From assembly GCA_039720395.1 (NCBI GenBank), contig CM077822.1, forward strand, positions 19,674,589 through 19,738,588: DNA of 64,000 bases, written 5' to 3'. Below, piece after piece: positions 42,865-55,875 of this stretch (positions are counted from its first letter, which is position 1; every line of letters begins with the position of its first letter). This stretch comes from Liquidambar formosana. Taxonomy: Eukaryota; Streptophyta; Magnoliopsida; Saxifragales; Altingiaceae. Under the pieces are notes generated by a model. The model saw nothing but the letters and a program-made list of their open reading frames with translations, was not told the origin of the DNA and searched no databases. Both the position numbers and the translations under genes were made by a program.

Positions 42865-44766
42865 AATTGGGAGGAGAGAGAATGGGTGTTTGGTTGTAAA
42901 GGAAAGTGCTTATCTCCTCAATTTACATGGGTTTTATGTGTTTTTTGGTATTCTCTCTCCATTTCCTGCTAGGGTTCACTTTTGATGGCATGGGGGAGCA
43001 TCATTCATGGCATTTGGAGTTATGGTTTCTTGTTTGAGCTCACGTATGTGTTCTTGGAGCTTGCTCTTGGTGGATTTGAGCTTAGATTTCATGGGATTTG
43101 GCATGGATATTCATCCTCACCAATTCTTTTGCATTTTAGAGATATTTTCTCACACTTAAGAGTTAGAGTTTGTATTCCTTTAAGGGTTTATCATCTTATT
43201 CTTACAATTATGGGCTTACTTATGCATATTATGATTTTTTATGGTGATTTGGAGTTGGAACCTCCATTATCTTTATTAACCAAGGCATGTGGGAGTTAAG
43301 GGTTGGATTAGGAGCTTGCATGTGCATACTAGGGTTTGGATTCTACACCCACAACATCAAGGTTGCATTTTTCACATATTTAGTTAAGGTAGGTGCAATT
43401 TACATAAGTTTAAACTATTGACATGATAATATGGTACATATATTATTATAGTATTTGTTATTCTTGGAATTTAGATTATGTGTATAGATGATTTGTGGAA
43501 TAAATCTTGAAATGCAACTTTGGGTATTTGATAATATAAATTGGAAATTATGTTTATTGAGAAATTTGGGTTATTCTATGCGTTTGGGGAGTTATAAATA
43601 TAGAAATTTTATGGTTATTTCCATGTGGGCAATTGATATTTTGAAGGTATGATTTTTAAGGTTGAAATCGTATAAGGGTATTTATGTTGTTATCATAATT
43701 TGGTATAATTATGAAATTATTTAATTATGGTGTAAATGTCATATATTGGAAATGATTTTGGTTGAAATCATTTTATGGTTTATTGGGTTGCATGTTGGGC
43801 ATAACCGTGCATAAATGAACTTAATAATCAACTTGGTAATGTTGAGGGCTATTGGAGCTAGGACTACTGCGGTCCCGAAGAAAAGGGATATTGTGCCGTG
43901 TGTTCCTATCTTCTAGTCCTGGGCTACTTTGTGTTTTCCTGAATCCAGGCTACTGTGGTCCCAAGTAGGAATGTCGTGCTGTGTTATCCTAAGGATGAGG
44001 CTACTACAGTCCCAAATAGGGATGCCTTACTGTGTTATCTTCTTGGAGGTTAGGTTGTGATTCCTCCATTCTGCGTGTGATGGCCCCTTTGTGGGGAAGT
44101 TGGGTAATTATTGGAATTAATGTAAATTGGAAATGAGTCACATGCATTGGGTACTATGCATCATTATTTTAAGTTATGGATTATAACTTATTTTGGATTT
44201 GTAATATACTTGGTTAGTATATTTTGTTTTAAATGATATAATTAGATTTTATTTATATCATTGCTTTAGTTTACTATGTTAAATTGTATCTACTGAGTCG
44301 TTGTACTCATACCTTTCTATTTTAATGTTTTTTAGAGAATATATTCAGGTGGAGTTATGCTCTTATGCGGGGATGCTCTTGATGGAAATTTCATTATGTC
44401 ATTTATTGATGTATTTTTATGGGAAGAATATGTATTAATTCAGTTTTATTTTGGGCCAATGGCTGATGGATTTTTAATATTATTAAGGGTTGTAATTTTA
44501 ACTATTTATGGTTGCATGTTTGTGGAAATGCGATGCATGGGATGATACCACACTTATGGATGACATGGAAATTTTTATGGAATGGATATTTATAACAGGT
44601 TTTATAATGGTATGTCCTATCTATGGATGGGTCATGTCTGAAAAAGGAAAAAGTATTAAAATGGTTGAGATTTTGACACCTATCATCCTCTTTTATCAAA
44701 TGATTTATTAAAATAAATCTTGTTTTAGTACTATTGATCACGGCTTAGTTAAGTTGGATTGTGACA
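42316..44766 (+). repeat. Old repeat sequence, possibly a chromovirus-type LTR
   Basis: No coding region. There is a minisatellite of TCAGACATCTGAATGTACA-like units (about 42558-42715) and a GA microsatellite (about 42825-42862). Three to four degenerate repeats of about 60 bp with GGCTACTGTGGTCCCAAGTA lie at about 43858-44045. Then come CTACTGAGTCGTTGTACTCAT and an end TTGGATTGTGACA at 44766. Such repeats, the CTGAGTCGTTGTACTCA phrase and a TGACA end are familiar from LTRs of plant Tekay/Del chromoviruses; that is recognition, not proof, and I could not fix the left end. Confidence 0.4.
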
Positions 44767-46139
44767 ATTTAGGTTTTCATCCCCTCTCCCTCTTTTAACA
44801 GATATTTCTGCCTTTACAAGTTGTTTCTTTCTAAAATTGACTAACTTTGAGTTGTTTAAGCACCAAGAGAGTCTCTAATAGCCCTAGGATCATTATTTAA
44901 TGAATTAATCTGAGCCATTGGCTGATTAGGTTAGTCCCTTATATAAAGAACACTATATTCAGCATATGAGGAGGCTACTTGAGCACTTTATACTTAGAGA
45001 GAGAGGGAGCTACGGAATTGAGAGCAAAAGAACATCAAAAAGAGGTTCTCTAACCCTAATCAAGAAAGAAAGGAAGTATTTCAAAGGCAAGAGAAGTTCT
45101 ATAAGAGGTAAATTATCCTTTTAATTACTAAAATTAGGGTTTCTTCTTCTTCTTCTCCTTCTTCTTCTATAATAGTTCTAATGCATGTAGTAGTTCTGCA
45201 TATTAATTGAATCCAATGCTTTTGTGATGTTATATGTATGATTTTAGGATGGTTCATGGTTTAATATATATGCTTGAAAATCCTTAGTTTATTAGGGTTT
45301 TGAAGGCTTTATCCTTTTTATCCTTTTACGTCATACATGATTCATATGGCCTATTTGCAGTGATGATTGTCATGAGTTAATGCTATTGTTAGTTAATATA
45401 TATGATATTAATGATATTCATGATAGTTTGAGCATCTTTTAGGGTTGGTTATGTGTTGTAATGCATAGTTGTGAAATTTGGGTTTCTGTTGTCCTTATTT
45501 CATGCAAGTTTCATATAGCATATTTCGCCTAACTTTTTGAGTTGTTGCTCATCATGGTTGTTCTATATATGCTATATATAGTTGAATCATACTAGGTTTT
45601 CATTCATATAGTGGATTTTCTAAAGTTTTTGGAGACATTATCATTTTTTATTGATAATTATCCTTTTAAGAGGGTAGGGATTTGCATGAGGATATTCGGA
45701 AATGTGTTTAAGCATGAAATCTTTTCTACTATATTCTTAAGTATATATTTTACGTAGGATATGTTGATAAATCCTTCATATGAGGTGATTTCCACGTAAA
45801 AGGATAATTTTTCTTAAGAAAGCTCACCGTAAGAAGGCCATTTTTTATGTTTTACATAAAATATCATACTTTTGACTTAAGTTTGCTTTGTTTGCATGCT
45901 TAATGATATTATTTGATATTCTCACTACAAGAAAAAGGTGGATAGATAACACTTTTAGAATTTAAAAAGATTACCATTTTTTAAAAACCAGTCATCTTTT
46001 GATTTTTAGGTTGAAAAGATGACTAGTATTTAAGTTAAAACTTAAAACAGTCATCTTTGAAACAACAAAGATGACTGGTTTTTAAAAACATTATAACAAA
46101 AGATGACTAGTTTTAAAAACCAGTCATCAATTCACTTTC

Positions 46140-47940
46140 CTCCTCCCGTGTCATTTTTCTCCATACCCCGATCCCCTTTTTAACACAACCTACTTTTTTT
46201 TTTTTCTCTCTCTCTCTCTCCAATCTCCATCCCTCAGTTTCACACAAAGGCCTCATGCATCAGCATCGGCCACAACCCTCACCATCACCGTCGCCCAGGC
46301 CACCCTCATCGTTGCCGTCGCCCAGGCCAGGCTACCCTCACCGTTGCCGTTGCCGTTGCCGTTGCCTAGGCCACCATCACCATTGTCATCGCCCAAGCCA
46401 CCCTCACTGTTGCCGTTACCATCTCTATTTGCCTCACTCCCACCGACAATGCTGCGATCCAGTTCGCCAGAAGTTACTGCTGGCCTCGCTAGAGTTCGTC
46501 CAAGGTATATCTCTCTTCCCGCAAACCGCGATCCATTCTCTCCATTCTCCCAACTCTCAAGCCCTAACCCTTTTCTCAAACATCCAAAATCTAGCCATAT
46601 ATAGCTTTCTCGAAGCTTTTACGTAGCATTAATTCAAGGTATTTCACCTCTCTCTCTCTCTGTATATATTTATCTAAGATTTTGATTAAAGCCATGAGGT
46701 TTTGGTTGATCTCAGTTCTTCGTCAGATCTTGGAGTTTCAGATTTCTCTAAGAAAATGCCGTCAATGTACAGTGCTAGATTGACAACAATCAAAGATGAT
46801 GAGAAGGAAAGTGATTAGGAAACGCTCGTAAGGTACCTCTTCTAGATTTGTTTTTTTTGAATGACTTTTATCGATTTAGATTTTCTTACCAATTTATAGT
46901 TCAAACGGATGCTTGGTGCTGAAGAGATTTCAAATGGATCTGTCAGTTAGTATTTTTTTTGGAGTTACAAGTAACTAAGATTTTGGCAATAGAAAATGCT
47001 TGGGGGCTGGTGTTGTATTGGGGTAGATTTGTATTGTTGGTTTATTTTAGATTAGCTATGTTTTGTTTCAATTGGTAGCAGGGAATTCAATTCGTCCATT
47101 CTTCCCATTATTTAATAATTTATTTTTGATTCGTAATCTCTTCTTTCACCCATCCCTCAAAGGGTTCTTATTGTTCTTCCCTTTTCCTCTTTCACCCAAC
47201 CGTCAATGGGTTCTCATTGTCTTGCTCTTATTTTCTTTCGCCCATCCCTAAAGGTTTCAAGCCATAGTGTATTTAGCTGAAAAAAGAATTTATGAATTTG
47301 TAGTCAATTTTTCATAGTGTTTGGTGCTTGCTCTGAATTTTAGCCTCTGTGTTGTGTTCTTTGTTGAGTTAAGGTTAGTTTATTAAGTGTGTATTGATCC
47401 TTTGTTTGTTTATTGACACCCCTAGAAAATTTAGAAACTGTTTTGAGGGAAGATATCCAGATGCTAAAGGAATTGTAACCTCCTCAATTTATTAACCGTA
47501 GTGTTATTGATTTTCTAACAAATTGTTAATTTTTTTATTGATGTTTTTTTTTCTTCATGGCTGCAAATATGAGATTCTGTTTCTAAACAAGAAGCCTACA
47601 AATGAGTACTTGTTTTTCATATTCACAAATGTGGTCCCTGATTTTTTAATTTTTTTCTTTCAGTCATCCATCAAATTGTAGGTGGTACGCTATGAAGAGA
47701 TTGCCAATGAAAAGTTCTCCTGTTTTTCCTCAAATGGGGTAGCTACTTTTCATATTTCACCTTTTTTTAATTGATTGATTTAATCTTCTTGTAGTAAACA
47801 TTGATACCAACCAATTTGCTTTGAACTTACCACAGGACTGGTGTCAACTGGAAGAAGCTGTGCAATCTAGACCAATTCCAAGCTTTGGAAATAAGCTTAG
47901 TTCACTTCACACTCTTGTATCAAAGTAAATTTCTTTTAAG
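46140..47940 (+). other. Exon-like gene-fragment region inside the CACTA element
   Basis: A CT-rich leader (46200-46220), a low-complexity GCCGTTGCCGTT stretch and several splice-like junctions (AAGGTATATCTC near 46500, AAGGTATTTCACC near 46637, CGTAAGGTACC near 46827, CCACAGGACTGG near 47835) resemble pieces of a spliced host gene. One exon-like piece could encode DWCQLEEAVQSRPIPSF (47837 onward). I do not recognise the source. Capture of host fragments by non-autonomous CACTA elements is well known; here it is inference. Confidence 0.4.
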
Positions 47941-48599
47941 GTAAAATTAATATTTTAAGTGATTCAATTCTATCTTCTGATTGAATATTGTGACACAAAA
48001 TCTTACATGAGTTTGGTTGTCCTGTGGAAATAAAACCATTCCATCTTTGTTTCCCAAGACATCTGAAGGTACATAATAAAATGATGGTAAAAGATGTAAT
48101 GATTTCATTTACAGTGGAGTCATGCATTTTGAAGAGTTGGGGCTATTGGCCTATTACCATAATGAATAATGAAAAAGAAACTAAGATGTCCTATCTTTAA
48201 ATCTATAAAATGATCTTTTGGATGATGGGGAATAGTCTTAAGTTGCTACATAAACATAAAATCAAGATTTATAAAGATAGGCTACACATTAATTTTTTTG
48301 CAAATGTTCCAAATGTATAAAGAACTATTTCGAATCCAATTTAGCCAAAGCCCTCTTGTTATGATTATATTTGCTGATAGTGTTATAGCTTATCTTTCAT
48401 ATAATTACATAATTATATGATGCGTAGTGTGCAAGTATAAAACTCTAATATATACTCATTAGGTTAAGCTCAGGTTGGATGGGGTTGGGTTTGAATCATG
48501 AAACTTATGAATTATGAGTTTACTCTTTTTTTTTTTATTACTTTATTCTTACATACAATATATTTATATTTATCTTATCAGGTATGCGTTGGAGTAAAC

Positions 48600-48883
48600 C
48601 TCTATTAAGTGGCGTAGGGATGTCAATGGATTTTTTCTAAGAAAAGATCACACTTTTGCAAAAAAACAGTGATCTTTTCTATGAAAAAGATTACACTTTT
48701 GTAAAAAACAGTGATCTTTAGTTGGAAAAGATTATGGTTAAAAACTGTGATCTAATGTTGGTACTTTAGATCACACCTTAATAGATCACGGTTTTTTCTT
48801 TAATAGATCACGGTTAAAAACCATGATAAAAAGTAATAGATCATGGTTTTTTACTGTGATCTATTTGGATTATTGTAGTAGTG
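48600..48883. mobile_element. Second, lone CACTA terminus
   Basis: Ends ATTGTAGTAGTG (reverse CACTACTACAAT) and carries sub-terminal repeats of another type (AACAGTGATCTTT, TAGATCACGGTTTTT). No matching left end is visible. It may be the remnant of a second CACTA element inside the first. Confidence 0.5.
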
Positions 48884-50800
48884 TCCTCGGCTATTCTCTA
48901 TGTATTCTAGCTTTATTGGTCTTTCCCAGTTAGTTGCAATGTGTAGGATGTAGTACATGCATATTAGGTGTTTGATGTTTGGTGTAAAACAAATAAAAGG
49001 TGTATTGGTTATTATCGTAGTCTGGGCTTTTATGTTGTTCTCTCTTCAAAGTTTTTATTTGTTGGGTTTGATGATTTGATTCAAGTTAAATGGGTGGAAG
49101 TCAAGGTGCTTGAGAGTTACATTGGGAGTCTTCACGAAGTGAGTCAATTTCTAAAAGACTACTGGAGGTGATTTGGATTTTAATGTAGATGTGTGGAAGT
49201 GATGAAGGCTGAATTGTGCATTGGGTGTTTTCATGAGGTATGTTAATCCTTTGAAAACTATTCTCATTGTATCAATATATGTGTTGTGATATGAGTCTAG
49301 ACGTTGTGCTCTAGTTTTTGGGGGTGGTTTTTCTTCGTAGGTGTTGTCCTACAATGGGTATTTTAGTGTTTTGGAAAAAGGAGATTTTAAAGTTTTATCA
49401 TAGATAGGGGGGATTCTTTTTGGTCTTTGTAGTGGGTAGATGGCAGGCCCTTTGTGATTGGGTTTTGGGGGGATCTTTTATAGGTTGGTTCTATGCTATG
49501 TATCTTTTGATAATATTATTTATTAAATTTGTTTTTCCATTAAAAAAAAAAAAGTTAGTTGCTCTTGTTCTAGCAGACTTGGTATTGCTAAGTAGCTTAC
49601 TCATCAAAGTTCTGGAGCTGCTCTTATTGCTCCAAGTCAAAGGAAAAGAATTTATATATGACCTGGGCTCTACCTAGCTATGTTGAGGAGTTGAAGCTAG
49701 TTGGAGCTTTGGTATTTGTTTTGTACTGCAGGAGTATTGTGTTGGAGTATAGAAAGGCAACATGGCTACCGATTTCATTGCCAAAAATGGCTAGTGCTTG
49801 ATTTCTGGAGAGTTTTTTCTATAGTGAGAATGTGTGCATTTCTGGAGAGTTTTTTATGTGTTGGACAAGATATCTATCCATTTATGGTGGCCTTTGCGCA
49901 AAATATGATCTGATTTTTTGGCTTGCTCTCTGTTTGTGTGTGCATCTAAATGTTGATAGATCTATCTTTTTGCTATTAGCTCATTATTACACTGAACTCT
50001 TAAAAGATTTTGCTTTTTTCAGGTAATAGAGCATTTCTATGCTTTTATTTTGGATTCTAAAGGGAGAAATTTGATGTTGACATTGATTGAGTCTTAATTA
50101 GTTCAAAAGCTGTTATGATTTGTGGAGATTTTATTTTTTCCCATTTTTGCATTTTTAGCTCTTTCTTTTTGCGATTAGCACACTGTGACATAGAATTGTG
50201 TTAAATAGATTTTGCCTTTTGCAGGTGTGTAGGTGATAAAGAGAGACAGAGAGAGAGAGGAAGGGATATTTTGCTCTGATAAAGTCAAAGAAATGGGAGC
50301 AAACTAACATTGAAGCTTTTGTGGATGCTCACTCTTCTAATTCGTCCCTTTTTTTGTTTTTTTTGTTTTTTTGTTTCTCACTTGATGGCTTCTTCTTTTT
50401 GTGTAGCTGAATCATGCACCATGCATGGCAAAAGGTGAAATTTTTTTGAGGATGTTGCCTTTTTAGATTTGTTTTTTTATTTTAACATCAAAAATATTGT
50501 ATCACTAGTTAGGTCAAGGGAATGGTGACTTTTGAAACCATATTCTTGTAATCCAATGAAATTAAAATGATGGTTTTATAATTAATATGAGTGATTTAAT
50601 TTCCTTTGTTATTTTATTTGTCTCTTTTTTTATTTCTCTTAATTTCTTTCATTTCATATTGAGAATTTAATTATTGAGTAATTTGTATAAACAGGTTGAT
50701 GTATCAAATTTAATAACAGGTTTGAAGGGTAGTAAATAGTATATGACAAATTTTTTGTATATATTCAGCAAAAAAAAAAAAAAAAAAAAAAAGGGGGAGC
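48884..50800 (+). other. Unassigned sequence inside the CACTA element, with A-runs
   Basis: No gene found. TTAAATTTGTTTTTCCATT followed by twelve A (about 49540-49552) looks like the tail of a retroposed sequence, possibly a LINE or retrogene fragment. A second A-run (about 22) is at 50770-50791. Several 60-85 codon ORFs have no family features. Confidence 0.4.
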
Positions 50801-52338
50801 CATAGATAAAATGACTGTTTTTTATAGTCATCTTTTAATACACAAGATAACTGGTTTTAAGAACATAAGATGACTGTGAAAAACAGTAATCTTATATATT
50901 AATATATGACTGTTTTTAAGATAAAACCAATCATGTTTTGTTGAATACATGCCTGTTTTTAACAGTCATCTATAGCATAAAAAGATGACCGTGTTAATGA
51001 ATAAAGGATCTTCTTTCTTTGAGTTAAACATGACGGTTTTTAAAAAACGATCATCTATTATTCTCAAAAACAGTCATCTTATTTTATCATAAAAGATGAC
51101 GCCTGAAGAGATGACTGTTTTTTCTAAATACAAAGATGACTGTTTTGATAAAAGATGACTGTTAAATACAGTCATCTATCAACGTTTTTGTAGTAGTGAT
51201 CTCATGAATATTATAGTCTTTTGCATATTTTTCATAGTTTTTATGCATGTAGACTATGTCATTGCATGTAGGAGCATATTAGGGTTATTCTTTGATTTTT
51301 GTCTTTTGCCTCATTACTAGGGTAATTTTAGGTCTTGATATGTTCTATCCAGATTTAATAATTATCTTTGTGATGATATTTTAAGCATGCAAATGGCAAA
51401 TTGTGAGTTGAGCAAGTGCAATTATCCCATAGAAAGTGGGGTGATTATTTTTGGCTATTGCAAATAGAAAGTTTGCAAACAAGGTGATTACCTTATGAAA
51501 TAGGATGCTTATTTGACAAGTTGCGAATGGTAAGCATAATGGGTGTAGAAAATACCCTTATTCTCTCTTTTCTTTTCTCTTCTTCCTTCTAGGGTTATTT
51601 CCTAATAGAGGGATATGGTGAATTTTAGGGTTTCCTTCCACCCCTTTTCAAAAGCTTCTATCTTTCATTGAAATACCACATTGAGAATCATTTGTCTTTG
51701 GAAATCCTCATGGAAGGAAACTTAGGGTTTACCATAAGTCTCTATTAGGCTATAACCTATTCTAATCGAACTACATGGACTTTGATCTTTGTATATTCAA
51801 TACAAAGTACATAAACACTTAATTGATGTTCAAGTTCACCCTAGGATACTAAGTATCCTCGGTTTTCTTTTTTCTTTTGTTCTTTTATCCATCACATATG
51901 ATTGTTTGTGGAGTAGGATAGATTCATGCTTTTCATTATCTATCTCTTGTGATTGCTAGCGGAGTAGGATGAATTTATCCATCACATATGCTTGTTAGAG
52001 GAGTAGGATGAATTTGTGATTAATATGCATGCTATATTTTATTAATTGATATTGATTTGCATGTGTTTAAGTCATTAAATTAGCCCAATCAAATTAAGAA
52101 ACCAACTTGGGCAATGTGGGTGCCTATGGGTTTATCCTAAAACCTTCCCACATCATAACTTGGCCCTCGAATCTAATTTTTGGTTTAAGACCTTTGCCTT
52201 TCTGTTTAAAATGGAGTCATGAGGTTTTTAGAAGTAAAACATTTTACGGTTTTCCTCTTTTCCTTAAAAAATGAGGTGGCGACTCCCTTTGTTTTTTTTT
52301 TCATATGCTATCTCGTGGGCCGTTTTCTTGGGTTCACA

Positions 52339-52702
52339 AGTGTGTGATGGAAATGATCAGGAGAGATAATCACCACTAAGCTTCCAGCCTGAACTGGCAG
52401 AAACTTAGTGAATATTATTTCCCCCTTACAAATCTTCGATGAAAATCCAAGAAATATGTCATCGAAGGCCTTTTATAAATAGAATGGGAATTTTGTGGAG
52501 TATTAATAGGTGGAAAAGCTCTGAATATGTGAAAAGTGCCTCAAATCTCTGTAAGGATCGGACCCAGTGTGGTGTATTTGAACTCAAAAGTCAAATCCTG
52601 ACAAAAATCCAGCAGAGTTTCACTAAGGTTCTCTCTAGCTCCCCCTAATTGTGAAGGAGTAGGGGGCTATTTATAGAAAGAAAAAAAAAACAGACCACCT
52701 GC
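52339..52702. other. Flank of element F, left
   Basis: Unrecognised sequence with two TATA-like motifs (TTTTATAAATAG near 52470, CTATTTATAG near 52668). CCTGC at 52698-52702 is the left target duplication of element F. No gene. Confidence 0.6.
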
Positions 52703-52953
52703 TGTCATACCCCATTTTTGCCACCTTAGCTAGGGTTTGTCATTTCATGTGTCTTTTTGTTTCCTTTTTTAGTCTAGTCTTTTGCATTGAGTTTCTAGGG
52801 TCTCGCGGATGATGTGTATGAATTTTGGTTCGATTTGGAGTTGATCTTAAGGGTTAATAAAAACTTTTGTGACTTGAGGGGCATAATCATCTTTTAGGTC
52901 ACAAACTTTCCATTTGACCTTGAAATGATCTCCAAGTTGCCAATTGGAGTTCA
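52703..52953 (+). repeat. 5' LTR remnant of element F
   Basis: The first 251 bp of the LTR, ending at CAATTGGAGTTCA, after which the sequence jumps to integrase. Compare 57556-57804 in the 3' LTR. Confidence 0.92.
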
Positions 52954-54118
52954 AGAGGTTGGCAAGTCACTACGTTTTGTGTGGAGGAAAGCTATACCGG
53001 AGGTCATACGACGGGGTCCATCTGTTGTGTGTCACTGAAGAAGAAGCCGAACGTCTTGTTAGTGAAATCCATGAAGGAGTTGGAGCACCGCACATGAATG
53101 GTTATATGCTAGCTAAGAAAACCATGAGGTTGGGTTACTATTGGTCTACAATGGAGAGAGATTGCCATGCACATGTCAAGAAGTGTCATAAATGTCAAGT
53201 CTTTGCTAGTGGACAACACTTGCCTTCCATGCCTTTAACAAACATGTCATCACCATGGCCATTTGTAGTGTGGGGAATAGATAAAATTGGGCAAATTAAG
53301 CTGAAAGCCTCCAATGGGCATGAATACATCTTGGTAGCTATTGATTACTTCACTAAGTAGGTGGAGGCAGCATCTTTCAAGACCCTGAATGCTAAAAAGG
53401 TAGCGCAGTTCATACAGCTCAACATTATTTATAGGTATGGGGTGCCCCATGAGATTATTTCAGACAATGGTCGGCACTTTAAAAAAGAAACCAAGGAGCT
53501 TTTGCAGAAATACAACGTAGTACACCATCTCTCCTCCTCTTATCGCCCGCAGACTAATGGAGCAGTGGAGGCTGCCAACAAAACTGTTAAGAAGACACTA
53601 CAGAAAATAGCTAACACCTATACTAATTGCCATGAGAAGTTACCCTTAGCCTTGTGGGGCTATAGGACATCTGGAAGATTGTCAATAGGTGCTACTCCCT
53701 ATTCTTTGGTGTATGGGATGGAGGCTGTTTTGCCTATTGAGTTGGAGGTACCATTACTACGGGTTGCCATGGAGAGTCAGATGGCAAAAGCAGATTGGGT
53801 TAAGAATCGTTATGATGAGTTGACATTGCTAGATGAAAGGCGATTGAGGGCCTTATATCATGTGCAGAGATATCAGCGAAGGGTTGCAAGAGCATTCAAC
53901 AAGCATGTCAAAGATCGAGGTTTAAAGAAAGAGGATTTGGCGTTAAAAGAATTCAGAGCTCCAATTTTTTATCCATGAGGAAAGTTCAAGCCAAGTTGGG
54001 GTGGCTCGTATGTCATTAAGGAGATATTGCCAGCAGGGGATGTTCGTCTTATGGATTTGGATGGAATTGAGTTCGCTTATCCTACCAATTTGGATTAATT
54101 AAAAAAGTATTATGTATG
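52954..54118 (+). pseudogene. Integrase pseudogene of element F
   Basis: Closely similar to 13455-14619. The HHCC finger and core are readable (CHKCQVFA, IISDNGRHF, YRPQTNGAVEAANK). The first stop (TAG, 53358-53360) lies just after DYFTK in the catalytic core; two more are TGA near 53976 and TAA near 54097. All three are explained by C-to-T changes on one strand or the other. The first catalytic block also reads GIDKIGQ in place of GIDIIGQ. Confidence 0.9.
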
Positions 54119-54203
54119 AGGCATGCTAGGTTGAAAACCCATAAGGGCGGCCTAGGCAAAAGTTAAGGCATTTGAACTATGAGGACCTGATTCCCCATTC
54201 CTA

Positions 54204-54262
54204 AAAAGAAAAAAGAAAAAAAAAAGGGAAGAAAAAGAAAAAAAAAAGAAAAAAGAAAAAAG
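54204..54262 (+). other. Polypurine tract after integrase, element F
   Basis: A shorter version of 14703-14811 in the same position, followed by GGATGGGGATACGTAGGCA. It is retained although the rest of the element is decayed. Confidence 0.7.
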
Positions 54263-54445
54263 GATGGGGATACGTAGGCAACTCATAAAGTTACCTTGGG
54301 TGCTGTCCAAACAACACCGCCACAATAAATCTCAAAATTAAATTATTATTGGTAATTCATTTAGAACTAATTGATTGACATAACAATTTATTGGTGTTAG
54401 ATAAAGAACTATTGACATGCCATAGGTATCCTATTTCTTAAGTCT

Positions 54446-55732
54446 TCAAGTCCTTTTGGTTTTCTTCAGAGTCTCTTGGTTTGCTTTCTTCTCTTTTCTT
54501 TTAAGTCTTCGCTTCTTTCGTAAGTCATGGGCATGTGCTGCTTCCACTGCTTCCAGAATGTCTTCCCTGCAATATCCAAGTTGGGTGTCCTTGATAAGGT
54601 CATAAATCTTTTCCCTGTGTATGGTTTCTCTTTCACCCAAGCTATTCTTCAACCATGTCTTGTACTCAGGGCTCATGACATAGGGGCCATCAGTGTTCTC
54701 AATTCGAGTCAGTTTCAGTTGGTCAGTCCATCCAGTCTTGGCCCACTTAACCATTGTAGGGCCCATAGGTTCAACAAAATGATCAAATACCACAGAAGTA
54801 GTTATGGTTTGCATGGCACCCTTCTAACGAAGGATTCTTGAAGTCCAATAGAATGAAGTTGATTTCAACCCTATGAGCTTGACTATAGCACACCCAGAGT
54901 TTCAAAGAAGAATTTGCTCCTTGCATCCCCATATGAAGACAAACCACTTGATGTTTCGCCATGAGAAAGTTTGGAAGTAGCCTAACCATTCCCTCAAAGA
55001 AAATCGACTAGGGAGTTCAACTCGACAGCAACAATAATGTTGAGGTTTGTATGGATTAATGGTGGCAGGAGATAAGAAGTTAAGCCTTTCAAATAACCAC
55101 ATCTGCAGTAAAATGGGGCTCCTTCCTAGTGGGGCTTGGGGATTATCATGGACTTTGTCTAAATTATTCAGGGTTTTGGCAAGCACCATGGGAATCAGGT
55201 TGTGACGTTTGAGAAGAAAGGGAATCAATTCACAAATTTGAATAGGGACATAGAGAGTCCCCGTGGAGATAAGGAAGCAACTAATCAAGCAAAAAGCAAG
55301 AGCGTATTGAGTATTAAGGTTGAAATTCAGGGTACCTTTGCTATCATGAGCCAAAAAGGAAGTTGCTACCTCCATGAGATTCACCATATGATCCTTCAAA
55401 AATATGGAGGCCTCTTGTTAAGAAATCCCAAGGAAGTTAGAGAAAGAGGTCAAGTAACTTAAGCGTGGAGTAGGAAAGATGAAAGGGCCCACAGGCGAAA
55501 CTCCATACAAAGCACAAAACTCCTCCATTGTTGGGCATAGTTCTTCATAATTGAAACGAAATACATGAAGTTGGGGATCCCAAAAGTATGTAGCAGCAGC
55601 AAGAAGAGTAGTTTCAAGCCTCACATGCATCAAAGAGAATAACGGATCCAAACAGTAGCGTTTGAACTCCTTCTTTGCCTCCACGTTCATAACTTTCAAA
55701 AAATCACTTAAGAATTTGTCTAGGGTTTCCAT
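54446..55732 (-). pseudogene. Broken copy of antisense gene 1 (element F)
   Basis: Begins METLDKFLSDFLKVM at 55732 and follows the 431-codon gene to its lysine-rich end, but frameshifts or stops split it into at least four open pieces (55732-55418, 55399-54902, 54989-54783, 54814-54446). The TATA box (55782-55788) and a shortened GC cassette (55876-55932) are still in place upstream. Confidence 0.9.
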
Positions 55733-55875
55733 AATTTGCTCTCAATGAATGTAAGTAGGGTTTAAGACCCCTTGGATGTGTTTTTATAGGAAAAAATTCA
55801 GAAATCCGAGTTTTGGAAAGAGAGAATCCGTTAAAATAGGAAGTTTCCTAAAAACAGGCGAAATAACGCTTCGGG

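Larger units (their letters stand above)
45923..51198. mobile_element. Non-autonomous CACTA-type DNA transposon
   Basis: The left end CACTACAAGAAAAAGG and the right end, read in reverse, CACTACTACAAAAACG align without gaps over 28 bases, with 22 matches. Both ends carry sub-terminal inverted copies of CAGTCATCTTTG (for example CAGTCATCTTTG and CAAAGATGACTG around 46050-46080, and several in 50810-51180), as in En/Spm-type elements. The expected 3-bp duplication is not clean: TCT precedes the left end, but after the right end TCT appears one base late (ATCT). I see no transposase, so the element is non-autonomous. It interrupts LTR H. Confidence 0.8.
44767..52338 (+). repeat. LTR H, 5'-truncated Tat-like LTR split by a CACTA element
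   Basis: 44767-45922 and 51199-52338 match LTR G in order: CACCAAGAGAGTCTC, TATATAAAG (from 44940), the same leader, the mini-intron donor GTAAGC near 51530, GACTTTGATC, GGTGGCGACTCC and the end GGGTTCACA at 52338. The first part of U3, with the GC cassette, is missing; homology starts where the preceding repeat ends. No PBS follows, so it is a 3' or solo LTR remnant. Confidence 0.8.

Noticed and set aside
42982..43299. 105-codon ORF with hydrophobic composition
   Set aside because: No recognised family; it lies within an LTR-like repeat region rich in T, which gives hydrophobic codons by chance.
46255..46626. 123-codon proline- and arginine-rich ORF
   Set aside because: It is produced by a GCC/CCG-rich low-complexity stretch that is open in several frames on both strands.
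49420..49677. 85-codon ORF ending in a lysine run
   Set aside because: The lysines come from an A-run that looks like a retroposon tail; no domain recognised.
44767..52338. LTR H as the 5' LTR of an element containing F
   Set aside because: No primer binding site follows 52338, and the sequence after it is not the family's leader.
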